Source of the DNA: Nocardia sp. NBC_00565
Lineage (GTDB): Bacteria > Actinomycetota > Actinomycetes > Mycobacteriales > Mycobacteriaceae
Length of the DNA stretch: 64,000 bases
Direction: 5' to 3'
NCBI RefSeq assembly: GCF_036345915.1
Contig: NZ_CP107785.1
Coordinates: forward strand, 3,658,001-3,722,000
Positions 16,723 through 25,162 of this stretch are shown one piece after another; the stretch's first letter is position 1; every line of letters starts with the position of its first letter. The notes beneath the pieces are model-generated. The model searched no databases and was not told where the DNA came from. It saw nothing but the letters and a program-made list of their open reading frames with translations. The position numbers were made by a program, and so were the translations under genes.

Positions 16723-17895
16723 ATGGACTTGGACTTCACGAAGGAGCAGGTGGAGTTCCGCGACCAGGTACGTACATGGTTGGACGAGAACAAACCGCGC
16801 GAGGTGCGCCCGCGCGACAGTGCGGGGATCCGTGAATACGACATGGCATGGCAACACACGCAGTGGAAAGGCGGTTGGGCCGGCATCTCTTGGCCCACCG
16901 AGTACGGCGGCCGCGGCCTGACACTGTTGCAGCAATTGATCTGGTACGAGGAGTACGCCGCCCGTGGATTTCCGGGCATCGACGCGAACTTCGTCGGACT
17001 CAGTCACGCCGGGCCGACGCTGATCACCCGCGCCCGCGAAGACCAGAAGGCCTTCCACCTGCCGAAGATCCTCAAGGGTGAAGTTGTCTGGTGTCAGGGC
17101 TTCTCCGAACCGGAAGCCGGATCGGATCTGGCCTCGCTGAAGATGAAGGCGACCGTGGACGGCGATTCGCTCGTGGTGAGCGGGCAGAAGATCTGGACGA
17201 GTTTCGCGATGAGCGCCGACTACCAGGAGTTGCTGGTACGGACCGATAACACCGGCAGCAAGCACAAGGGCATCACCTGGGTGATCTGCGACATGAGCAG
17301 CCCCGGCATCGAGGTGCGCCCGATCCGAACGATCGAGGGTGGCGAGGAATTCTGCGAAGTCTTCTACGACGACGTCCGAATTCCCCTCACCAACATCGTC
17401 GGCGACATGGGATCCGGATGGAGCGTAGCGATGTCCACGCTTTCCTTCGAGCGCGGAACAGCATTTACCGCCAACCAGGTGCGCCTGTCGAAAGTCGTCG
17501 AGGACCTGATCGAGTTCGCCCGCGATCACGTTGGCCCCGACGGGCACCGCGCCGCCATCAAGGATGACGAGGTATCCCGTCGTCTGGCCCGAGCACGGGC
17601 GTCGGTGGCCTCGCTGCGCGCGATGACCTATGTCGGCATCTGCGAGAACCTCGAGTCGGATACGCCAGGCCCGCGGGGCTCGATGCTCAAGCTGCACTAC
17701 GCCGACCTGTGCAAAGAGGTGGCCGCTTTGGCAATGGACATCGTCGGAGTCGACGCGTTGCGGGATTCGTCCCGCTGGGATCGGAACGGGTGGGTGGGCT
17801 ACTACCTGTACTCGTTTTCCCAGTCGATCGGTGGAGGAACGTCGGAGATTCAGCGCAACATCATCGGGGAGCGCGTCCTCGGTCTCCCACGATGA
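16723..17895 (+). CDS. Acyl-CoA dehydrogenase, first of an adjacent pair
   Basis: A 390-residue acyl-CoA dehydrogenase: WAGISWPTEYGGRGLTLLQQ, GFSEPEAGSDLASLKMKAT, VSGQKIWTSFA, RIPLTNIVGDMGSGW and the C-terminal IGGGTSEIQRNIIGERVLG. The catalytic-Glu position of that last motif (usually EGT) reads GGT, as in the steroid-type FadE proteins. The ATG at 16723 is preferred over 16708 because GGAAGG lies 8 bases upstream. A second acyl-CoA dehydrogenase follows after 15 bp. Such pairs (FadE28/FadE29 in cholesterol degradation) form alpha2beta2 enzymes for bulky acyl-CoAs, and I infer the same here. Confidence 0.92.
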   Translation: MDLDFTKEQVEFRDQVRTWLDENKPREVRPRDSAGIREYDMAWQHTQWKGGWAGISWPTEYGGRGLTLLQQLIWYEEYAARGFPGIDANFVGLSHAGPTLITRAREDQKAFHLPKILKGEVVWCQGFSEPEAGSDLASLKMKATVDGDSLVVSGQKIWTSFAMSADYQELLVRTDNTGSKHKGITWVICDMSSPGIEVRPIRTIEGGEEFCEVFYDDVRIPLTNIVGDMGSGWSVAMSTLSFERGTAFTANQVRLSKVVEDLIEFARDHVGPDGHRAAIKDDEVSRRLARARASVASLRAMTYVGICENLESDTPGPRGSMLKLHYADLCKEVAALAMDIVGVDALRDSSRWDRNGWVGYYLYSFSQSIGGGTSEIQRNIIGERVLGLPR

Positions 17896-17910
17896 ACGAA
17901 AGAAGCGACC

Positions 17911-18939
17911 ATGAACCTACTTCCCTCGGCAGAGCAGCTCGAAATCATATCTGCTGCTGTCGATTTCGTTGATTCTCGAATGCCATTGTCCGGCATTCGA
18001 GATCGTGCCGAACTCGACAACGCGGTGGATCCCGACGTCTGGCGTGAAGGTGCCGAGCTCGGGCTGCTCACCCTCGGGCTGGACGAGGTGCACGGCGGCT
18101 CCGGTCGACAACTCGACGACGAAGTGCTGCTGTTCTCGGCGCTGACGAAGCGGTTGGCCACCGGACCGTTCCTGGCGTCGACCCTGGCAGTGCGGATCGC
18201 CGCCCGGTGCGGCGACACTGAGCTGACCGAGCGAATCGGTAGTGGTACAGCGATGGTCGGCCTCGGCGAACTTCGTGGCGACGGCGCTTTCGATGCCGAC
18301 GGCTTCAAGGGATCGTTCGATCTGATCGATTGTGTCGGTGCCTCCCATGTCCTGCTGGTCGCTCGGCACGGCGCGGCGATCGTCGAAATCGGCGAGTTTC
18401 CCGACGTCACAGCCGTCGCGGCGATCGACCCCGGTGTCCGGTTGTCCACCTCGACGGTGGTCTCCGGACGAGTCGCGCACTGGCTTCCGGACGACGCCGA
18501 TCTCATCTGGAGTCGGGCGCAGGTCCTCGCCGCGGCGTCGCTGGCAGGGCTCGCCGAGGCGGCCAGGGACATGGCCACCGAACACGCGAACACGCGAATC
18601 CAGTTCGGCAAACCCATCGGTGTCAACCAGGCCATCAAACATCTGTGCGCCGACATGGCTGTCTCCGCTGACGCGTCGATCTCCCAGACCCTGTTCGCCG
18701 CGATCGCACTGCAGTCCGGCCGCGCCGACCGTACGTTCCAGATCCTGTCCGCCAAATCGGTCGCCACACGCGCTGCGATCGACAACGCGGCACACGGAAT
18801 TCAGGTACACGGCGGTATGGGCTACACGTACGAGCACAACGCACATCTTGTTCTCAAACGCGCGCACATCTACGCGCACCTCTTCGGTGAGCCGACGGAA
18901 GTGCTCGCCCAACTCCTCGAGGAAGGCGCGGCCCAGTGA
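17911..18939 (+). CDS. Acyl-CoA dehydrogenase, second (short) subunit of the pair
   Basis: A 342-residue acyl-CoA dehydrogenase-like protein, shorter than usual. It has the N-terminal AELGLLTLGLDEVHGGSGRQ, a reduced middle domain and the C-terminal helical region RIQFGKPIGVNQAIKHLCAD, GIQVHGGMGYTYEHNAHL. The short middle domain and the pairing with the preceding gene fit a FadE28/FadE29-like heteromer in which only one active site per dimer is complete. The stop overlaps the GTG start of the next thiolase-fold gene, mirroring the FadE-FadE-Ltp order of the steroid side-chain (igr) operon. Confidence 0.9.
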   Translation: MNLLPSAEQLEIISAAVDFVDSRMPLSGIRDRAELDNAVDPDVWREGAELGLLTLGLDEVHGGSGRQLDDEVLLFSALTKRLATGPFLASTLAVRIAARCGDTELTERIGSGTAMVGLGELRGDGAFDADGFKGSFDLIDCVGASHVLLVARHGAAIVEIGEFPDVTAVAAIDPGVRLSTSTVVSGRVAHWLPDDADLIWSRAQVLAAASLAGLAEAARDMATEHANTRIQFGKPIGVNQAIKHLCADMAVSADASISQTLFAAIALQSGRADRTFQILSAKSVATRAAIDNAAHGIQVHGGMGYTYEHNAHLVLKRAHIYAHLFGEPTEVLAQLLEEGAAQ

Positions 18940-20087
18940 GCCGGAAAGTAGCCATCGCCGGCGTGGCCCTGTCCGATGTCGGCAGAGTCGACAGCAAGAA
19001 CGCCTACGAACTCATGGCGCAAGCCAGCAGGCGAGCACTCGCCGAAGCCGGACTTCGACCCGAGGACATCGACGGGCTCGGATCCACCAGCCAGGGCACG
19101 CTGCCGCCTACCGACGTCGGGGAGTATCTCGGTCTGCGACCGCGGTGGATCGACTCCACCTCCGTCGGCGGTGCTTCCTGGGAGGTCATGCTCGCGCATG
19201 CCTCCGATGCGATCGCCGCCGGACACGCCGATGTGGTGCTGTTGACCTACGGTTCCACGGCCCGGGCAGACATCCGAAAGGGCTTGCGCGGCGCCAACAT
19301 CAACTGGGGATCCCGCGGCCCGCTGCAATGGGACGCGCCCTACGGGCACACGCTGATCTCCAAGTACGCCATGGCAGCTCGCCGGCACATGTACCAGTAC
19401 CGCACCACCATCGAGCAGCTGGCCGAGGTGGCCGTCTCGGCCAGGTTCAATGCCGCGGACAATCCGGAGGCGATGTACCGCGATCCGATCACCGTCGACG
19501 ACGTGCTGTCGGGGCCGATGATCGCCGACCCCTTCACCAAGCTGCACTGCTGCATTCGCTCCGACGGCGGTGCGGCGGCGGTGCTCGTCGCCGAGGACCG
19601 GGTCGAAGACCTGAAGTCCGAACCTGTCTGGGTACTCGGATCCGGCGAAGCCACCTCACACATGCTCACCAGCCAGTGGGATGACATGACCGTCGGTCCC
19701 GCCTCGGTCACCGGACCGCTGGCGTTCCGACGGGCCGGACTGAAGCCCGCCGACGTCGACGTCGCCGAGATCTACGACGCCTTCACCTACATGCTGCTGC
19801 TGACGATGGAAGACCTCGGATTCTGCGAGAAGGGCGAGGGCGGGAAGTTCGTCGAGTCCGGAGCACTGAGATTGGGCGGCGACCTTCCGACCAACACCGA
19901 CGGCGGCGGCCTGTCCGCGTGCCACCCGGGCCAACGAGGTCTGTTCCTCATCGTCGAAGCGGTGCGGCAGTTGCGCGGCGAGTCCGGGGTCCGTCAGGTC
20001 GAGAACGCGAAAATCGCCTGTGTCAGCGGAACCGGTGGATGGTTCTGCTCCAGTGGCACCGTCCTTCTGGGATCGGAACAACCGTGA
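18936..20087 (+). CDS. Ltp-like thiolase-fold protein
   Basis: A 383-residue thiolase-fold protein beginning at a GTG that overlaps the previous stop. It has ALAEAGLRPEDIDGLGSTSQ, VGGASWEVMLAHASDAI, DVAEIYDAFTYMLLL and the C-terminal LPTNTDGGGLSACHPGQRG, which keeps a Cys-His-Pro-Gly loop unlike the two other non-classical thiolase-fold proteins here. It could be a lyase or thiolase acting after the acyl-CoA dehydrogenase pair. No DUF35 gene is adjacent; the nearest is at 24.7 kb. It is followed, with GTGA overlap, by a truncated ligase. Confidence 0.88.
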   Translation: MSRKVAIAGVALSDVGRVDSKNAYELMAQASRRALAEAGLRPEDIDGLGSTSQGTLPPTDVGEYLGLRPRWIDSTSVGGASWEVMLAHASDAIAAGHADVVLLTYGSTARADIRKGLRGANINWGSRGPLQWDAPYGHTLISKYAMAARRHMYQYRTTIEQLAEVAVSARFNAADNPEAMYRDPITVDDVLSGPMIADPFTKLHCCIRSDGGAAAVLVAEDRVEDLKSEPVWVLGSGEATSHMLTSQWDDMTVGPASVTGPLAFRRAGLKPADVDVAEIYDAFTYMLLLTMEDLGFCEKGEGGKFVESGALRLGGDLPTNTDGGGLSACHPGQRGLFLIVEAVRQLRGESGVRQVENAKIACVSGTGGWFCSSGTVLLGSEQP

Positions 20088-20842
20088 CGACATCCATTCT
20101 GAAGGGCGACTCGTTTCCCGACCTGCGGCTCGGTGTGGTCGCCACCGCCCCGGCCGCACCGGAGCTGATCGAGCGCACCGCACAGCTGATCGGGGTACCG
20201 CTGGTGGTGCGCTACGCGATGACCGAGTCACCGACGGTGTGTGGGACCGACATCGGCGATCCTCCCGAGGTGGCCCTCCGCACGGTGGGAAAACCTCAGT
20301 CCGGCATGCACGTTCGCGTCACCGATGACGAGGGCACGCCATTGCCGAGCGGCCGAGTCGGCCGCGTGCGCGTGCGGGGCGGCTGCGTTATGCGCGGTTA
20401 TTGGAACAATCCGGCCATGACCCGGGACGTCTTCGACGACGAAGGGTATTTCATCAGCGGCGACCTCGGCAGCTTCACTGCCGAGGGCAACCTGACACTG
20501 GCCGGACGTATCGGAGACATGTACATCCGCGGCGGATTCAACGTCCATCCCCTCGAGGTCGAGCATGTCCTCGCTGACCATCCCGCGGTGAAAGCCGTTG
20601 CTGTGGTGGGACATCCGATGCCGGTGATCGGCGAGATCGGAGTGGCGTTCGTGGTGGCCAACGATGAAGCCTCGCCGCCGACGCTGGCCGAGCTGCGCGC
20701 ATGGGCCGAGCAGCGACTCGGTGACTACAAGGCACCTGATCATATGGTCGTCATCGATGCGATCCCGCTCACCGCCATGTCCAAGACCGATCGAACACGG
20801 TTGCGCGAACTCGCCGCCGCGCACCCTCCGGCGGCTCGATGA
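20084..20842 (+). pseudogene. N-terminally truncated AMP-forming acyl-CoA ligase
   Basis: The 252-codon frame encodes only the second half of an ANL ligase: LRLGVVATAPAAPELIERTA, RYAMTESPTVCGTD, GYFISGDLGSFTAEGNLTLA, GRIGDMYIRGGFNVHPLEVE and the C-terminal subdomain with DYKAPDHMVVIDAIPLTAM. The first 250 or so residues, including the Ser/Thr/Gly-rich ATP-binding loop, are absent. The terminal Lys may survive in MSKTDR. The GTG start overlaps the thiolase-fold stop (GTGA) and the stop overlaps the phosphatase start (ATGA), so translation is preserved although adenylation is impossible. Most likely it arose by an in-operon deletion. Confidence 0.85.
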
Positions 20843-21552
20843 GTCACGAAACCGTCACCGATACCGATACTCTCGCCAATCTGCGCGACGTCGGTGGACT
20901 GCGATGCCTCGACAGCCGCGTCACGAAGACCGGAGTGCTCTATCGCAGTGACGCTCCGTACGTGGGTGATACGAACCCGCTGACCGTAGAGCAGTGGCCG
21001 CCGACCGTGGTGGTCGACCTTCGGTCCCTCGCCGAGGTGAACCGGAATCCGTTCGATTGGTCATCGGAGACGGTGCGTCATCACCTGCCGCTGCACGATG
21101 GCGCCGCTCCCACCGAAGAAATCCCCCCGGACCTGGCGGGCCTGTACGGACAGATTCTCGATTCCGCACCGGATCGAGTCGCCTCGCTGCTCGGTATCGT
21201 CGCGCATGCCGACGGCCCGGTCCTGCTGCACTGCGCCGCGGGTAAAGATCGCACCGGTATCGCGGTCGCAACATTGCTGTTGGCTGCCGGCGTCGAGCCG
21301 GCGGCGGTGATCGCCGACTATCTGCTGACCGCGGCCCACATGCCCGCGCTCGGTCGACGTTGGAAGGCCAAGGCCGACAAGAGCTCTCACGGGCGTCCGC
21401 TGCCGGCGGCGTGGTTGACAGCTCCCGAGGCCGCGATCGTCTCGGTCGTCCGGCGACTGGCCGATTGGCCGGGCGGCGCGGGCGGATGGCTCGTCGACCA
21501 CGGTGCGACACGTTCGGATCTGAACCAGTGGCACAGCCGACTACTGACATGA
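20839..21552 (+). CDS. Tyrosine-phosphatase-like protein (Y_phosphatase3/MptpB type)
   Basis: A 237-residue protein with the dual-specificity/lipid phosphatase signature LLHCAAGKDRTGIAVA (C-x5-R, with the extra Lys and Asp typical of the MptpB/LipA-like group), preceded by the N-terminal NLRDVGG motif and YRSDAP. Members dephosphorylate Tyr/Ser/Thr proteins or phosphoinositides; others act on small metabolites. It has no signal peptide. It is embedded in a catabolic operon with ATGA overlap to the truncated ligase and just before the ferredoxin, an unusual setting. It might act on a phosphorylated pathway intermediate, which is speculative. Confidence 0.9.
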   Translation: MSHETVTDTDTLANLRDVGGLRCLDSRVTKTGVLYRSDAPYVGDTNPLTVEQWPPTVVVDLRSLAEVNRNPFDWSSETVRHHLPLHDGAAPTEEIPPDLAGLYGQILDSAPDRVASLLGIVAHADGPVLLHCAAGKDRTGIAVATLLLAAGVEPAAVIADYLLTAAHMPALGRRWKAKADKSSHGRPLPAAWLTAPEAAIVSVVRRLADWPGGAGGWLVDHGATRSDLNQWHSRLLT

Positions 21553-21572
21553 AACACGACGGAAGTAAAACC

Positions 21573-21767
21573 ATGCGAATACACATCGAACTCGATCAGT
21601 GCGAGGGCCACGGACTCTGCGCGGCCACTGCGCCCGATCTGTACGACCTCGACGCCGAGGGATACGCCGCCAAGGCCGATCTGCACGTTCCCGAAGGCAT
21701 GCTCGACAAGGCCGAATCCGGCGTGTCCGCGTGCCCGATGCGGGCCATACGGCTCATCACCCAGTAG
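21573..21767 (+). CDS. Small ferredoxin of the P450-associated [3Fe-4S]/[4Fe-4S] type
   Basis: A 64-residue acidic ferredoxin. It has the first cluster ligands in LDQCEGHGLCAATAPD, where the central Cys of a four-Cys site is His, and the distal ligand in SACPMRAI. That layout is typical of 3Fe-4S ferredoxins that feed cytochromes P450 in actinomycetes. The ATG at 21573 is chosen because GGAAG lies 8 bases upstream; an ATG at 21549 overlaps the phosphatase stop and would add 8 residues. The only P450 in the window is a deletion remnant at 26.1-26.5 kb, so its present partner is unclear; the Rieske oxygenase is one option. Confidence 0.88.
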   Translation: MRIHIELDQCEGHGLCAATAPDLYDLDAEGYAAKADLHVPEGMLDKAESGVSACPMRAIRLITQ

Positions 21768-21837
21768 CGCTGACCAGCTCGGAAAGCTCTATCCGGACAC
21801 ATTTCTCCGACCCATCGGTGCCGAACAAGGAGTACAC

Positions 21838-22701
21838 ATGGCAGGCCGCCTCGAAGGAAAAGTCGCGTTCATCACGGGAGCCGCACGCGGGCAGGGCAGA
21901 AGTCACGCCGTGCGTCTCGCGGAAGAAGGTGCCGATATCATCGCCATCGACATCTGCGAGCAGATCGATTCCAACCCCTATCCACTCGCGACACCGGAGG
22001 ATCTCGCGGAGACCAAGCGGCTCGTCGAGAAGCTCGATCGCCGGATCGTGACGGCCAAAGCCGACGTCCGCGAACGCACCCAACTGCGCGAGGTGATCGA
22101 CGCCGGAGTGGCCGAACTCGGCCGACTCGACATCGTTCTCGCCAACGCCGGCATCCTGCCCATGGCGATGGGTGATCCGGATCCGATGGATTTCGTCGAC
22201 GCCACCGACGTGGACCTCGTCGGCGCCATGAACGCAGTCGCCGTTGCCCTTCCGCACTTGCCCGACCACAGTTCCATCGTCATCACCGGTTCCACCGCGG
22301 CGATGATTTCGGGCGCCACCGACAACCCGGCGATGGGCCCCGGCAGCGCCGGCTACGGCTGGGCGAAGAAAACCCTCATGGGGTACGTCGAACAGATGGC
22401 GTTGCATCTGGCACCGAAGTTCATTCGCGTCAACTGCGTCCATCCCACCAACGTCAACACTCATCTGCTGCACAACGATGGCCTGTACAGCATGTTCCGG
22501 CCCGATCTCGACAACCCGACGCGCGAAGACGTCGAACCCGCGTTCACGACATTCCAGGCGATGCCCATCCCCTATGTCGAACCGGTCGACATCTCCAACC
22601 TCGTGCTGTTCCTCGCCTCCGACGAAGCGCGCTACATCACCGGCCAGCAGATCCGCGTCGACGCAGGCTCACTGCTGAAGTTCCCCCAGGGACCGAGCTG
22701 A
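21838..22701 (+). CDS. Mycofactocin-type short-chain dehydrogenase/reductase
   Basis: A 287-residue SDR: GKVAFITGAARGQGRSHAVR (cofactor motif), IIAIDICEQIDS, LANAGILP, catalytic Ser and Tyr-x3-Lys in GYGWAKKTLMG, and HPTNVNTHLLHND. The start MAGRLEGKVAFITGAARGQG, the insert after the second strand and the length match the mycofactocin-dependent (carveol dehydrogenase-like) SDR group, in which NAD is held tightly and electrons pass to mycofactocin. It should oxidise an alcohol. It is the last gene of the plus-strand operon, 70 bp after the ferredoxin and followed by a hairpin terminator. Confidence 0.92.
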   Translation: MAGRLEGKVAFITGAARGQGRSHAVRLAEEGADIIAIDICEQIDSNPYPLATPEDLAETKRLVEKLDRRIVTAKADVRERTQLREVIDAGVAELGRLDIVLANAGILPMAMGDPDPMDFVDATDVDLVGAMNAVAVALPHLPDHSSIVITGSTAAMISGATDNPAMGPGSAGYGWAKKTLMGYVEQMALHLAPKFIRVNCVHPTNVNTHLLHNDGLYSMFRPDLDNPTREDVEPAFTTFQAMPIPYVEPVDISNLVLFLASDEARYITGQQIRVDAGSLLKFPQGPS

Positions 22702-22763
22702 TCCTCGTCGACGGGTCGCGTCGGCACGGGTCCGATCAACACCGACCGCCGTCATCCGTCACA

Positions 22764-22808
22764 ACGAGCAATTTGTGCACGAATCGAGTTCGTGCACAAG
22801 CTGCTCGT
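22764..22808 (+). terminator. Hairpin terminator after the plus-strand operon
   Basis: Long inverted repeat: ACGAGCA-n2-TTGTGCACGAA pairs with TTCGTGCACAA-n2-TGCTCGT across a short loop. It lies 60 bp after the SDR stop and before the remnant zone. There is no T-run, as is common for actinobacterial terminators. Confidence 0.7.
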
Positions 22809-22827
22809 GTCGTTTCGGACGGTCGAA

Positions 22828-22938
22828 TCAGCTCACCGGATAGCTGAAGGTCTTGGTCTCGAGGAAGTCCTCGAGTCCTTCGACACCCCATTCGCGTCCG
22901 AGACCGCTCTGCTTATAACCACCGAACGGTGCGGTGAT
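22828..22938 (-). pseudogene. C-terminal stump of an aldehyde dehydrogenase
   Basis: On the minus strand the last 36 codons of an ALDH are readable: ITAPFGGYKQSGLGREWG, then VEGLEDFLETKTFSYPVS and a stop. This is the conserved terminal oligomerisation segment of the family. Upstream the frame continues into sequence that makes sense only on the opposite strand (the GntR remnant), so the rest of the gene is gone. Confidence 0.8.
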
Positions 22939-22939
22939 G

Positions 22940-23283
22940 GAATCGCTCGAGGTGTCTGCCGCGGAAACCCTCACGGCCACCATCGATTCGGCGGGGATCG
23001 AACGGCTCCGCCAAGTCCTGGCCGACGAAGCCGCCGCCGGCGACTTCCGCGAACGAACCGTCACCGTGCACACCGAGATCGCTCGCTTGACCGGCAATTC
23101 CGTACTCGAATTGTTCATCCACGTCGGCAACAACCTTGCCCGACTGCACGGCCTCGCCCCCACCGAGAACGAACGCCGATGGCTGCACGAGCGGCAACAC
23201 GGAACTCGTCGAATCCATCGTCGCAGGCGACGCTCTGGCGGCCGCCCGCACGGTGCGTAGGCGCCTTCGAGCGATGACTCGTC
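22940..23283 (+). pseudogene. Frameshifted FCD-domain remnant of a GntR/FadR-type regulator
   Basis: The plus strand encodes most of an FCD ligand-binding domain: IDSAGIERLRQVLADEAAAG, TVTVHTEIARLTGNSVLELF and IHVGNNLARLHGLAP. After about 23195 the frame shifts by one base and the family's last helices continue as NTELVESIVAGDALAAARTV and RRRLRAM. The N-terminal winged helix is absent. The remnant directly abuts the opposite-strand ALDH stump, marking a deletion junction near 22938. It may once have regulated the neighbouring hydratase gene. Confidence 0.75.
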
Positions 23284-23335
23284 GCGAAGCCCTCTCCGCG
23301 ACCAGAAACCCGACAAGGAAAGCAGAGACACGGCC

Positions 23336-24118
23336 ATGACCGAACCGAACGACGCGCTGGTACTGATCGAGCAGCGAGGCCACACCCGAATGCTGACGCT
23401 CAATCGGCCGCATGTTCGCAATGCGTTGAGCATCGCCCTGAGCAACGCGCTCGTCGCCGAATTGCGTTCGGCGGACGACGATGTAGACACCCGGGTAATC
23501 CTGCTGACCGGGGCGGGCGGCGCCTTCTGCTCCGGCGTCGATCTGAAGGACCTATCCGAGAACGGATTCGACGGGGAGAATTCCGTCGACGGTAATTGCC
23601 TCACACATTTGGCGGCGGTGCGCACGCCCGTCGTGGGGCTCGTGTCGGGACCGGCCGTGACCGGCGGCTTCGAGCTGGCACTGGCGTGCGACTTTCTCAT
23701 CGCGACGCCCGATGCCCGGTTCGCCGACACGCACAGCAGGGTCGGCATCGTTCCCGGCGGCGGGCTGACGGCACGACTCAGCGAGGCCGTCGGGGTACGC
23801 CGAGCCCGCCAGATGAGTTCCACCGGCGCATATCTCGATGCCGCCACCGCGCTCGCCTGGGGTGTCGTCAATGAGATCGTGCCGGCCGCGCAGCTGTACG
23901 ACCGCGGATGGAGTATTGCCGAGGCGATGCTCGCCGCGGACGCGCGGACGCTCGCGGCGGTGTGGAATCTCTACGATGCCGTCTCCGCGGACGGCATAGC
24001 CACCGCCGTCGAACGCGAAGCGGTCGTCAACCGAGGATGGAGTGTTGCCGCGGAACAGGTAGCGGGCCGCACGAGCTCCGTGATCGCGCATGGGCGCAGC
24101 GAATCCACCGGCCGCTGA
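23336..24118 (+). CDS. Enoyl-CoA hydratase/isomerase (crotonase family)
   Basis: A 260-residue crotonase: MLTLNRPHVRNALSIALSNA, the oxyanion-hole strand TGAGGAFCSGVDLKDL, GPAVTGGFELALACDFLIA and ARFADTHSRVGIVPGGGLTA. The positions of the two Glu of classical hydratases read D/H and G here, as in many mycobacterial EchA proteins, so hydratase, isomerase and C-C hydrolase activity are all possible. It begins 50 bp after the GntR remnant, with GGAAAG at a suitable distance. It stands alone and is followed by 220 bp without a recognisable gene. Confidence 0.9.
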   Translation: MTEPNDALVLIEQRGHTRMLTLNRPHVRNALSIALSNALVAELRSADDDVDTRVILLTGAGGAFCSGVDLKDLSENGFDGENSVDGNCLTHLAAVRTPVVGLVSGPAVTGGFELALACDFLIATPDARFADTHSRVGIVPGGGLTARLSEAVGVRRARQMSSTGAYLDAATALAWGVVNEIVPAAQLYDRGWSIAEAMLAADARTLAAVWNLYDAVSADGIATAVEREAVVNRGWSVAAEQVAGRTSSVIAHGRSESTGR

Positions 24119-24339
24119 GCAGATCTCCTGGTCGACCTCCGCGCCCTTGCCGTCGGTCGGTCGGCCGAACGATTCGCCCGAGCAGCTCCGCAGTCGATCG
24201 CCGACACCGACGCGGTCGGTCAGCGTGGTAAAAACACCTCGTCCACGACCGCGCCGATGACAGCCCCGGCTCGGCGATCGCCTTTCACGTCAGCGGGCAC
24301 ACGCCTCCGAAGACCATCTCGGCTACGCCGCTGTCCGGC

Positions 24340-24705
24340 CTATCCGCCCATGCGCAATCCGGGCGCCCGGGTGCCGAACACGTCGGTGGCGAAGACTCCC
24401 CCGAGTTTGTTCGCGTCCCAACGCTTTCCACCATTGGAGACCACGGCTGCCGGGGCCCAGGCTGTCAGCAGCTGAATATTCTCTCCGAGCGCTTTGATGA
24501 CCTGGCCGCTGACGTGTCCGGCCTCCGGACTCGCCAACCATGCGACCACCGGAGACCCGAGCGAAGGGTCCTTGGGGTCGAACTCGTCCTCGCCACGTTC
24601 GTCCGGTTCGATGGCGGGCGCGCTACCTGCCATCGTCGCCGACATCCGAGTACGTCCGCCGGGGCTGATCGCGTTCACCGTCGCACCGATCGACGCGAGT
24701 TCGAG
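24340..24705 (-). pseudogene. C-terminal half of a short-chain dehydrogenase
   Basis: This frame encodes the last 121 residues of an SDR: IGATVNAISPGGRTRMSATM, then DPSLGSPVVAWLASPEAGHV and SGQVIKALGENIQLLTAW. The cofactor motif and the catalytic Tyr-x3-Lys are missing. The recognisable part begins right where the upstream DUF35 gene ends. Longer frames reading through are only the DUF35 gene in another frame. The gene lost its first half by deletion. Confidence 0.8.
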
Positions 24706-24712
24706 AGTCTGA

Positions 24713-25156
24713 TCACGATGCGACGGGACGGAAGACCGTGGCGTCGATGTCGTCGGTGATCGGCCGGAAGAAGACCTCGACGGCCATCCCCACTTCGAGG
24801 TCATCCGGGGTGACGCCTTCGATGTTCGTCATCAGGCGCGGCCCCTCGTCGAGTTCGACCATCGCTGCGATATAAGGCAATCGCGATCTGAAGGGATGCA
24901 GATCGTTGACGTACACGGTGGAGTACGTATACAAGGTGCCTCGACCGCTCGCTTCGGTTGCCACGATGTCCTCGCTCCAGCAGAACGGGCAGAACGGACG
25001 CGGGTAATGGTGCACCTTGGAACAAGCGTTGCACGTCGCGATCAGCAGGGTGCCCTCTTTCGCCGCGTCCCAGTACGGACGGCTGGCGTCTTCGATCGTG
25101 GGGAGATCGGCGCGAGGCTTGTCGGCTGGAGGCTTCGGAGTGACGTTGTCAGCCAT
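24713..25156 (-). CDS. DUF35 Zn-ribbon/OB-fold protein
   Basis: A 147-residue protein with an N-terminal helix (SRPYWDAAKEGTLLIATC), a zinc ribbon (ATCNACSKVHHYPRPFC, then PFCWSE) and an OB-fold (GTLYTYSTVYVNDLHPFRS, PYIAAMVELDEGPRLMTNI). It would normally pair with a thiolase-fold protein. None is adjacent: it lies 6 bp after an enoyl-CoA hydratase gene and just before the SDR stump. A possible partner is the unpaired thiolase-fold protein at 18936, or a lost neighbour. Confidence 0.88.
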   Translation of the reverse strand: MADNVTPKPPADKPRADLPTIEDASRPYWDAAKEGTLLIATCNACSKVHHYPRPFCPFCWSEDIVATEASGRGTLYTYSTVYVNDLHPFRSRLPYIAAMVELDEGPRLMTNIEGVTPDDLEVGMAVEVFFRPITDDIDATVFRPVAS

Positions 25157-25162
25157 AGTCGT

